A stretch of DNA of 64,000 nt from Hyperoplus lanceolatus (lineage: Eukaryota; Chordata; Actinopteri; Uranoscopiformes; Ammodytidae), in NCBI GenBank assembly GCA_026929865.2, contig CM049407.1:16063501-16127500 (forward strand), written 5' to 3'. Under the pieces are notes generated by a model that was given only the letters and a program-made list of their open reading frames with translations, was not told the DNA's origin and made no database searches. This document shows, piece after piece, positions 39,437 to 49,900 of this stretch (position 1 is its first letter; the number at the start of each line of letters is the position of its first letter). Position numbers and translations under genes: made by a program.

Positions 39437-42172
39437 CTTGGTTGGGTTACTGAACCATCATAAACTAGGGGAAAAAGCAAATGTTACCCTATCTGTCGAG
39501 AAGGCGCCAAAGGCCAAATGGACAGTTAATATTCCCCCATTTGCCTCAGAGTTTAGGCACAGCTGAACACAAGACACAACAAGTGAGGAGCGGTGACAAA
39601 TACAGGAAAACGACACTACAGAAGGATAAGTTATAAGAACTTCTTCTGATTCAACTGAGTGTGGAGGACAGATTCACAGTCGCATGTGTTAAGTTTCCGT
39701 GTTTCTCTGCCCTTCCCATCTCATTGGAGAAAAGAGTGCTGCACGATCTCATAAAAAAAAACCTTGGAACGTGTCCTTTACCTCTGTGACAAACACTTTA
39801 CGTACCCTCTCCACAGCTAATTACATTCAATAACGCACCCGTCCACTCTATTTCATCCTTCGCTCGTGTTTCCTTGTTTTTGCGTCCAGACCGAGTTCAA
39901 GAGCGTGGCGGCCATACACACCAAATCATCTCAAGGAGAGCCCACAGACATGGAAAGGCACGGGCAGTGAAACTAATCACCATATCCATTAATGAAATGG
40001 TGAGGGGGCCAAAGTGTGTGTGTGTGTGTGGCTTCTCTTTATTCTGTCCTTCAGGTTGTCTTTCTTTTTTTTACATTTGTCCTTTTCATCTCCTGTAATT
40101 GATTCACCTCTTTAAAACCTTTTTTACAGCTGCTAATTAAACCTGGCCGAATGTCCTTGCCCGTGTGTGTGTGTGTGTGTTTGTGTGTGTGCAAGCGTGC
40201 GTGCGGGTTTGAGCCGTCACAGTACAGTAATATATATGGCTCATGTTTATGCCAGGCCTATGTGGATAAGAAAAAGGGGTGTGGGGCATTATGAGTTGTG
40301 GGTGGGGGGGATGGGGCACAGTGTTTACAGTAGGCTAGTCTATATGAGGCAAGGGGTGGGGGTGTTTGCTTAGATGGGGGGGAGGGTCTGCGCCCAGCCA
40401 GGGGGCTTCTGGGGGATTCAGTTGTTTACCAGGCGACCCCTCAGACAGCAAAGGGGAGGTGGGGCGGGGGAGCTTGGAAGGGGAAAGTGGGTTACAGACT
40501 TCAAAAACACATGATGTGACCCCTCCATGCAGCCCCCCACCCATCTCTCACCTCTCCTCACTTTCATACCCCCTACCGTGAAACACACACACACACACTC
40601 ATCCCCGCATACACAGACTTTCTAGTGATGCTAAAGAAAGGATCTAGGAGTCCTCGTGTATTTCCTTTTCCCCCTGACTAGCCTTCTGATGGATAAACTC
40701 ACTGCCCTCCACACCCTGCCAGCGCCTGTTGGACCTTGTGTAACCCACTGAGATAGAGATAGAGAGCATGTCATCTGCCAGTGGTTGTGTGATTGCCAGT
40801 GTTTGCATCATCCTTAACAAAGAGAGTGAGGGGAGACAAGAGGAATGCTTTCTTTTTCTCCTCACAGCAACAGAATGGGAGGGGGGGTGACACACACACT
40901 GAATGAGATTATGTTTAATATATTATAATATGTTAATTATGATCAGTTGCATATATTCTGTTTTACATGTAGAAAGATACATGAGCTAACATGTACAAAC
41001 AAGGAAAAAAGGAGGTTGTTTTTCCAATATTCTGGCTGCTCCTCCAAGCCTGGTGTGAGACAAAGGCAACCAGTGGCCAATGGTATAGCCCATATCAAAG
41101 CCCTGCGCATGCAGAATCATAATGAGGCTGGAGCCCATTTATCAACGACACGGTTTTATATGCAAGTAGCTGCTCCGCTCTCTCATAGGCCGGCCAATTT
41201 GCGCCCTCCGTCCCAATCACACACTCGCGCGCTCACAACGGTGGGATGAGATCACCGCCGCACCAGCAGACAAAGCTGAGGTTCAGGAAAATGCCAAAGA
41301 GCGCATAAGGAGAAGTCTAAGCCACGACAACACATGGCGAGGGATAGACCGACGGATCTCTCTGTCTCCCTAACGCACAAAAGGTAAATATTGTCACTAG
41401 AGATCTGGCTACAAAAAACAAGCACTGTTGTGTCTATAGCCGAGTTCAACAGAGGGTAGATGAGGCTACATTACCATAGTCCCCCAATGCAAATAGGTCT
41501 GATCTAATCACTTTCTCTGTATTTCTATGAGAAAATGTATGGCCCAACGCTCACTATCAACCATATGGTAAAGATTTTGTCTTGGGGTGACATGCAGGCA
41601 TCCAAGTGACAGCTGACATACCGAAATGGAATTTAAAACCTCATCAAAGAGAGCCGTTGCTGCATGCCACACATTGTTTCTAAATGCTAGGCTTAATCAA
41701 AGCCTACAGTCAGGACAAACTCAGCCTTCATGTCTAAAAGCAAATAAAAACACGTGTAATTTTTCTAAGCCCGAAGTTGGTTTCTTATTCTGAAAATAAT
41801 AAGTGCAAGAATTGTGGACACACACTCTGATCACAAGAGGCATTTAAAATGATGCCAATAAACGGAAACAATAATTAGCTAGACATTTTTACTAAACCCC
41901 ATTTCATTTCCACATGAGACCCCCGGCATTCCGCTTACCTTCTCCCCAGTCATCGCGTGGAGACCTTCTCTAACTTTGGCAAACGATCCTTCTCCCAGCT
42001 TCCTCCCGATCAGATAGTTCCCGACCCGTTTGGTGTGGTAAAAGTTCTTGAGGATGTCCGCTGCAGGACTGCTGAGGGAGGCAGTCCGGACATTTTCGTT
42101 CCCGGCGCTATCTGGGGTCTGACCCTCGTGTAACCCGTTGTCCACGACCATGTCGCTGTCGGCAACTGGCAT
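33218..42172 (-). CDS. hunk: Hormonally up-regulated neu tumor-associated kinase (AMPK-related), 9 exons
   Basis: Coding exons in transcript order are 42172-41939, 38900-38608, 37954-37899, 37476-37341, 37206-37079, 35777-35651, 35497-35329, 35076-34914 and 33972-33218; phases agree and give 686 residues (human 714). The kinase is intact: glycine loop GEGSFAKV (60-67), VAVK with the ATP lysine at 82, HRDLKIEN from 175, DFG at 195-197 and APE at 222-224. A conserved linker follows ([33 protein letters not shown]), then a Ser/Pro-rich tail with GIGQILKKK. The start is the first in-frame ATG ([10 protein letters not shown]). The family belongs to the SNF1/AMPK-related Ser/Thr kinases and was found in mammary tumour studies. 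It is divergent from SCAF4 and convergent with MIS18A, as in human. Intron 1 is about 3 kb. Confidence 0.96.
34608..34700. repeat. Minisatellite GGAGGGTTGGAT grading into (GGAT)n
   Basis: Three imperfect GGAGGGTTGGAT-type units are followed by about ten GGAT units, in the last HUNK intron. Confidence 0.85.
35963..36093 (+). mobile_element. 5'-truncated SINE, same family as 16357-16611
   Basis: It matches the body and tail of the SINE in HAUS1 intron 3 (CTATCGGTGTATGAATGTG, GGGAACAGGTCTCCCTTG and the tail TAAAGGTTAAAAAAAAA) but lacks the tRNA-like head. It lies in a HUNK intron. Confidence 0.8.
38946..39136 (-). mobile_element. tRNA-derived SINE, second family
   Basis: On the minus strand the head carries A-box TGGCGTAGTTGG (plus-strand 39114-39125) and B-box GGTTTGTATCC (39058-39068), and the element ends in ATAAAGGTTAAAATATCT and a poly-A tract. 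The head differs from the SINE at 16357-16611 but the tail motif is alike. It lies in HUNK intron 1, about 45 bp from exon 2. Confidence 0.8.
39400..39436. repeat. (GT)n microsatellite
   Basis: About 18 GT units with one interruption, in HUNK intron 1. Confidence 0.85.
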
Positions 42173-42800
42173 ATCGCAGCAGCTCCCCTGTCGAGTGTCT
42201 CCTTTTAACAAGGGAGACAAAGTAAACGCGGCTCGTTCCCTCGCCCAGCTTAAAGCCAGGTATTAAATGCTTAACGTCCTGTAAAGTGCGTTAACTCCTC
42301 GGTGTGCCTGCGTATCGTCCCTAATAACAAATTAAGGGAACCGATACGTGCGCGCAACCTGTTCACCCAAAGCATCCAGAGAGCGCACTCAGCAGGATCC
42401 AAAAACGAGTCTGGATGAGCGTATCAGATTTTAAAATGACACACGCGATCATAAAGGTCCTTAATTGAAACAGCCTGTCTTAAAAGCTATCGGCTAGTAG
42501 GCTACTTATGAGGGTTTACAAAAAAAACGTAGGCAATGGCTCATTCAGAGGTTGTCTATCACTCAGCGTCCCTTCCTCATACATGAACTTCTCTTGAATA
42601 GTCTGCATGCAGGCAGCATGTTTTCCAGTTTGAAGTGACTTTACCGGGCCATCTGAGTGGGCGTTTCTTAGTTTGAGGGTGAAAAAAACAACACGGGGTG
42701 ATTTTCAATCCAATCAGCGAAGGCGGGCGGGGCAAATGTGAGAGAACAAGGGGGACAAGTCCGCCCGGCACCGCTGCATGGCATGCGCTCAGACGGTAGG
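42173..42800 (-). promoter_or_regulatory. HUNK promoter and 5' UTR region
   Basis: Upstream of the HUNK start codon (rightward on the plus strand) lie a CCAAT box (42710-42714) and a GC box GGGCGGGGC (42725-42733) in moderately CpG-rich sequence. The transcription start was not located; the assignment is inferred from position and motifs. Confidence 0.4.
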
Positions 42801-43729
42801 CAATATGAACAAAGAATATATTTGTACCCCGAAGAGAGAGAGATAGAGCAACACTGTTTCTACAGATATTTAGGTTCGATTTTCCCCCCTGTAACGAGAT
42901 TTCTGGGTGTCTGAATCGCCATTTGATTGTCAGGTTTATTTGTGCGTAAAGGATCCAGATGTTCATGCCGCGCGCTGTGCAACAAGCCGCCCAACATCAC
43001 TTCACTGGCACAAAGTGGCATCAATTATCATAAATGAATGCTATCTTAGAAATAATCAACCATTTTCTTATTGCCATTTTTCCAACTGTGTTAGGCTATG
43101 TATTGTGTGTTGCTGAACTTGGAGCTCTGCCAGCAATAGAAGGTTGTAGGGACAAAGAAGCATCTCAGTAAGGTATTCACGTGCCTTATTAACATGTGTT
43201 CATCACTCAAAGGAGGGCACCTGCAAGGAGGGGCAACAGTTTGAGACATTTTCTTGCTGTTGGCGTCAGGCCAGGTAAATGTAACCTACAATTACTATAG
43301 GTTATATGCAAATAGTGAACCTGCAGTTCTGAACAGAAACGCCCGAAGTTTAATGCAATCCAATTCAACAGCAAATCAATAAACACTCCCACTGTAAAGC
43401 TTATGCTGTGTTTCTGAATCTGTGTCAGAGAAGTGTTGATTCAACTCTGTGTTGTTTCATGAGGCTGTAGTTTATGATGGCACTGTATCAGATTTGATTA
43501 TATGCAGGTGTGCTCTGTTTTCTTCCTTTCTTTCCTAGCATGAGAGAGAGGAGAAGGACAACACATAGTTTGATAACCTGCTGTGCTTGACCATGCTTTC
43601 TAGACAGCAGACCAGACAAACTAAAAGTGCAGGTATACCACCATCTATTGGAGTTATGTTGTACTACAAAAACACAGTAGGAATCAGCCTGTAGCATTGC
43701 CGGTCATTATTCCATGGCCCTACATTTAT

Positions 43730-43891
43730 TTGTGTGTAGCTTATAGGCCCTATATACTTATACATACACACAAAAGCATGTGTGTAGCCTATAGGCCCTA
43801 TATACTTATACATACACACACACAAACATGTGTGTAGCCTATAGGCCCTATATACTTATACATACACACAAAAACATGTGTGTAGCCTATA
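43730..43891. repeat. Minisatellite, about 49-bp unit, 3.3 copies
   Basis: Units of the form GTGTGTAGCCTATAGGCCCT followed by ATATACTTATACATACACAC repeat three times and a part. The paralogous place in unit 2 (about 46128-46170) has one degenerate copy, so the array grew only in unit 1. Confidence 0.85.
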
Positions 43892-44734
43892 TCATTCCTT
43901 TGTTGTGTTTGAAAAAGTATCGGTTTGGAATGATAAGTTACAGATAAATGTCAATGGTTTCTAAATCCCAATAATGACCTTCCTGTCTTACGTCATGTCG
44001 ATGTCATTAAAATCAGTAGATATTTTTGTTGAATTTTGTAACAATATCCAATATTCATTTCTCCAACAGGTCCAACATTTACAAATTGAATAAAACAGTT
44101 AGCTCCATATTATAATTTTCATTTGATTTTCAGATTTATTTGTGTGTAAAGGATCGAGATGTTCACGCCGCGGACTGTGCAACATGTCGTCCAACATCCC
44201 TAACTTCACTGGCACAAAGTGGCATCAATTATCATAAATCATGAATGCTATCTTAAAAATAATCAACTTCATAAGGGGCACCATAATCTAGCTATTACAA
44301 TTTTTTCTAACCGTTACAATTGTTGTTGCTGAACTTGGAGCTCTGCCAGCAATAGAAGGTTGTAGGGACAAAGAAGCATCTCAGTAAGGTATTCACGTGC
44401 CTTATTAACATGTGTTCATCACTCAAAGAAGGGCACCTGCTAGGAGGGGCAACAGTTTGAGACATATTTTTCTTCCTGTTGGCGTCAGGCCAGGTAAATC
44501 TAACCTACAATTATTACTATAGGTTATATGCAAATAGTGAACCTGCAGTTCTGAGCAGAAACACCCACAGTATAATGCAATCCAATCCAATTCAACAGCA
44601 ATGCAATAAACAATCCCACTTTAAAGCTTGTGCTTTGTTTCTGAGTCTGTGTCAGAGAGGTGTTGATTCAACCCTGTGTTGTTTCATGAGGCTGTAGTTT
44701 GTAATGGTACTGTATCATATTTGATTATATGCAG

Positions 44735-45899
44735 CCCACAGCTCAGATCCTGGCACTAAGGAGAATGATCGAGGAGGTGAAGAAGGATAACCTGACAGCT
44801 GTACTGTGCTTTATCAACTTCAAAAAGGCATTTGATTTGATCCACAGAGGCATGATGGTGAAGATCCATAAGGCCTACGGTGTTCCTCCCAACCTACTCC
44901 GGGCTATTGAGACCATGCACGCAGGAACAAGGTCCAAGGTGGTTACCCCAGACGGCAACACTGAGGAGTTTGATATCCTGGCTGGAGTAATGCAAGGGGA
45001 TACACTAGCCCCCTTCCTCTTCATCATAGTCCTGGATTACGCGCTCAGAAAAGCCATCGGTGGGAGGGAGCAGGACCTCGGCTTCACCCTAACCCCAAGG
45101 AGGTCAAAGTGACACCCTGCAGTTATCCTGACAGACCTGGACTACGCGGATGACATCAGCCTGCTCTCAAACAATGTGGAGCAAGCACAGGAACTCCTGA
45201 ACAGAGTGGAGCTGGAGTGTGCCAAGGTTGGCCTTAGGCTAAACGCCAAGAAAACAGAGGCCATCACCTACAACATCTCACCGGAGCATCAACCGCTGAC
45301 AACATCTGGTGGCTCTGTGCTGAAGGAAGTCAAGGACTTCAAGTATCTGGGCTCATGGGTCAACTCAACCGAGCAGGACCTAAAGCTGAGGAAGGCACTC
45401 GCATGGAGGGCCCTGAACGGAATGACCTGTGTTTGGAACTCTAACCTCCCCCGTCAAATCAAACTCAGCTTCTTCTATGCAACGGTAGAGTCTGTACTCT
45501 TCTACGGCAGCGAATGCTGGTCCCTGAAGACAACCTTGCAGAAGTCTCTAGACGGGTGCTACACCAGGATGCTGCGTGGAGTACTTAACATCAGCAAGAG
45601 TACTCATGTTACCAACAGTATCCTGTATGAAGGAATACCAAGGGTTAGCGAGAAAGTAGCTTCTAGAAGAATGAGACTGGCGGGACACAGCCAAAGACAC
45701 CAAGAGCTGCCAGCCAGCAAATTGGTACTATGGGAACCAAATCATGGTCATCGGTCTCGGGGACGTCCTACACTAACATACGTGGATATACTCAAGAAGG
45801 ATGCAGGAGCGCAAAGTACCAATGAACTGGCCAGATGTATGGAGAATTGGGATGATTGGAAGCAACGATGGAGGGCTCGTCTGAGGACGACCTAGAGAG
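44735..45899 (+). pseudogene. Non-LTR retrotransposon reverse transcriptase fragment inserted in unit 2
   Basis: One reading frame (44729-45895) covers the finger/palm to thumb part of a LINE-type reverse transcriptase: motif A FINFKKAFD, motif B GVMQGDTLAPFLF, motif C LDYADD, then VGLRLNAKKTEAI, FKYLGSW, YGSECWSL and the C-terminal RRMRLAGHSQR and RGRPTLTYVD. It is dead: a TGA stop interrupts the frame at 45110-45112, and the motif A catalytic Asp position is Asn (codon 44816-44818). There is no endonuclease domain, no 3' UTR and no poly-A. Comparison with unit 1 gives exact borders: GCAG before and GTGTG after, with the insert ending four bases after the stop codon. Confidence 0.88.
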
Positions 45900-46947
45900 G
45901 TGTGCTCTGTTTTCTTCCTTTCTTTGAGGATTCCTAGCATGAGAGAGAGAGGAGAACACATACAGTTTGATAACCTGCTGTGCTTGACCATGCTTTCTAG
46001 ACAGCAGACCATACAAACCAAAAGTGCAGGTATACCACCATCTATTGGAGTTATGTTGTACTACAAGAACACAGTAGGAGTGAGACTGTAGTATTGCCGG
46101 TCATTATTCCATGGTCCTATATGTATTTGTGTGAAGCCTATATATACGCATACACACAAATAAGTGTGTGTATCTATATAATTACTTGATTGTGTAAAAA
46201 GTATCGGTTTGGAATGATAAGTTACAGATACATGTCAATGGTTTCGAAGTCCCAATAATAAAGTCTTACGTCATGTCGATGTCTTTAAAATCAGTAGATA
46301 TTTTTGTTTGATTTTGTAACAATATCCAATATTTATTTCTCTAACAGGTCCAACATTTACAAATATTGATTAAAACGGTTTGCTTCTTCATTCATATTAT
46401 AGCCTAATTTTCATTATCATTATCAATAAAATATATTTGTAAATTGTTCGTCTACAGCTATTTCTTATAACCTATTACTGTACAGTATAGCCTACTCTAT
46501 ATTCCCTTAATATTGTTTTTTCATCTTATCTTTTCTTATAATGTTCTTTCTTGCTTGCTATTATAATATTATGAAATCTCTGTCAAGTGTTTTTCTTTTT
46601 GCATGGCTCTGTTTCTCATTATATAATACCAACAATTTTTCCTTCAGTAACAGCAATTATATCAATATCATATTGATTATTATAACAGCTAAACCAACCA
46701 ATTTACAGGACAGTTGCGTCAATCCCAATCCCTACAGCACTCCGCCACCCAGTGGTCAATACCTAGTACGACACGATTGAATCCCATCATGCTTTGCCGT
46801 GCCCGCCGACCCGAGAGCTAGCGATGCTAGGCTAACTGCCGTTAGCTACCCGGGAGCGGACATGTTGTACGGACCCTTTCAGTGAATAAACATCGCCGTA
46901 AGTGGGGAATCGGGACTTTAGTGGAAGGCTCGGAGCGTCTGGCAATC

Positions 46948-49900
46948 ATGGACGCTGTTAACGCCTTCAACCAGGAGGTAAGATGCCCAAAGGGGCTCAC
47001 CAAGACCCCACAGTCACCGAGTGTAGCGGCGCTGGCCATGGCTCTGTGATGCACTGGAGCTAGTCGAGTAGGACCGACCGGTGGGCCTAGCTAGCTGGAC
47101 AGGTCCATCTTCTCCTGGCTTAGGGCTAAGTTAGCGTTGTAGCTACGCCTGCAGGGCAAGTCATGTTAGTATTTCCCTGCCAAGTTATGAGTTAACACAG
47201 CGACAGGGGGCCCGCAGTGGATTCCAGAAACCTTGCTTAAAGTTAACAGAAGGACGTTCGTGTTGATTAGCTCATGGGAGAGCATGGTGGTCACTGTCAC
47301 TGGTGTTAGTAACAATGCTACTGGCCAGCCGCACAGTGAGCAAACACACTTTCCTATTCTTACTGTGACACTGCGAGCTCTCAAACTAAAACCATCCCAG
47401 ATGCTCCAGTAACATATATAAGCCACACAAACAGCCTGTGTTTGTTTATTAAATGTCAGGCCATGTTGCTGCAAGGACTGGGCAGAGAAACAAACACAAG
47501 CCTCCAACAACATCACGACGAGACATTCCTAGCACTCGATGTTTATTGCACCAAATCATCATTTCCCCTAGGGCTTATAGTATTTTCTGATCGCTTCTTG
47601 AAAAATGTAGTGCAGTTTCTGTCTGGCAAAAAACTGATAAAGTAGTAGTAGTTTATTTTGGATGCAAATCCTTGTTATAGGCTACATGGTGGTGTACAGT
47701 TTACTGTCAGAATAAGAAAAGCAATAACCTAGTGCACCAACAACCCTTTAAAACTACTATAACATCTTCAAAAGAAGGCATTTGTCGACAGTTTGGATTG
47801 TATTTGCTCTAATGCATCAAGGCTGTGTTTTGTCAATTTGTTAAATGTTCGTTATGCGTTGTTTAATGGCTACTGAACAAGTCAAAATGTAACTCAACAG
47901 ATCGGAGGAGTAATGGTGAAACATTTTCTGTGACCAGGCTTAGAAAGTACAAGATGGAAAATTAAAGTGGTATTATAAACACTAGAAAGTGAAGATGTCA
48001 TGTACTGTTTCTGCAGCACAATGCACTGTAATACCGAAGCATCCGTCTCCATGTTTCCATCGGAGCATAATGATCAATGCAAAGATTACAAGGGATAACA
48101 GAGGTCAATAGTGGCAACCAATAATATATCAGCGATTTTTAAAGGTAGATAAACAAATCACATGTTATCATCTACCAGCGATTCAGGAGAATTTTTTGTC
48201 CGAATATTTTTTTGTCAAAATCTGTTAATATCGCCTCTCCTCACGACCTGTTAATGCTAGAAAAGTATCAGGTGTTAATATACACACATCCTAGGCTCTG
48301 TAAACTGGTATGTTAACAACGGGTATGTAAACAAAGGGAACCCACCTAGCTGGCAACATGCCCGTTTACAGAGCCTAATTTGTGAATTAATACTTTATTT
48401 TTTTTCAGCGCACAAACAGTACGGACAATACAATATAATAGGGAAACGTGAGGAGATGTTCACTGACAAGCATTCTCCATAATCACTGACTCCACCATAA
48501 AAGCATATTATTATGACACGTTTATTTCCACAAATGTGCTCCCACTTAAACTTTCCGATTGTAAAGAGCTTGTCACTGTAATTGGTGTGAAACATGCAGG
48601 GTTGAGAAACAAAACTTGCCCTTGTCCTGCCTCCTGACTCTCCCTATCTCAATCATCTATCATCTCCTCTGGTCTCTAGTTATTCTCTCTGATGGACTCC
48701 AAGCCCCCCATCTCCCGAGCAAAGATGATCTCCATCACCAAATCGGCCATCAAGGCTATGAAAGTATGAATGAAATTTGTCATTTCCTCTTTCTGAAAGT
48801 TACATTTTTTTTATTCCAATTTGAGTGATATTCTCTGTATTTTATTAACATGATAACCCTTAAGCGTTGAGCCCATGCGTAGATGTGATAAATGTGCTCA
48901 CCTTGTTGCCTGCCTTCTCTCTCTCAGCTCTACAAACATGTGGTCCAGATTGTGGAGAAGTTTGTCAAAAAGGTGAGACAAACCTGTCTTAACTTCAGTC
49001 GTCGTCACCCAGTTCCTCATCACCAAACATGAACGAAAACCCAAATATTTAATTTTTTTTTCTTCTTCTACTCTCTGCAGTGTAAGTCTGAGTACAAGAT
49101 AGCAGGCCTGTATGTGGTGGATTCCATTGTCAGGCAGTCCAGACACCAGTTTGGACCTGACAAGGACGTGTTTGGCCCTAGGTTTACCAAAAACATCACA
49201 GGAACCTTCGAGAACCTCTGCCTTTGCCCAATAGAAGACAGGGTAAGAACAGAAGTTTGGGTCACAGATATTACACACATTTGGGTTGAAAGATTGTTCT
49301 CCCTCTTATGGCACACACCCTTAACTGAATCAGCTTCCTGTTTTTCCTTTTCCTTCACTCATTTCTTTTCATTCTTATTTTTCCTTTGCAGAGTAAGATT
49401 GTGCGGGTGTTGAACTTGTGGCAGAAGAACGGGGTGTTCAGGATCGAGGTTATTCAGCCCCTCCTGGATATGGCAGCTGCTTCTGGCAGTGCGGCTGCTA
49501 CCTACGCAGACACAGAAGAGCCGGGTGGTTTGTGTATGTACAAATGAGACAATTGTGGTTCCTGTGAGTGCATGATATTGGTTTTTAAATACATACAGGC
49601 AGAATTTTACACATTCAGTTTTTACTTTATTTCCATCGACTGCATCAGCACAAGTTGCTGCTGATAAGAGAAGAAGGTGTTCCATTCACTAGTGAAAAAT
49701 GAACACTAGAGAAATGTCTAAATGTGCTTCTGAAGTGAACATTGTATGAAAGTACTTGAAAGTGTGTCATACTGGGTTTGATGGTACATCTGTACATGCT
49801 GCATCTCTGCCCTCAGGTTACTCCCCATCTCCAGCCAAAGAGCCGGTTACTGAGGTAACGGAAAACTCCACCACGGCATCTGCTTCTCAGCTGCAAAACT

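Larger units (their letters stand above)
38901..41938. other. HUNK intron 1
   Basis: This intron of about 3 kb holds a SINE next to exon 2, a GT microsatellite (39400-39436), further GT runs (40010-40030, 40163-40190), G-rich stretches (40290-40480) and a CA run near 40585. No exon is visible. Confidence 0.6.
42921..46410. repeat. Tandem duplication, two units of about 1.2 and 2.3 kb
   Basis: Unit 1 (about 42921-44120) and unit 2 (about 44121-46410) are direct repeats. Shared landmarks include TTGGAGCTCTGCCAGCAATA (43119 and 44334), GTGTTCATCACTCAAAG, GATAACCTGCTGTGCTTGAC (43573 and 45969) and AACAGGTCCAACATTTACAAA (44066 and 46345). Unit 2 is longer because of a 1165-bp reverse-transcriptase insert; unit 1 has its own small minisatellite. 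The block fills most of the space between the HUNK and SCAF4 promoters. Confidence 0.9.
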
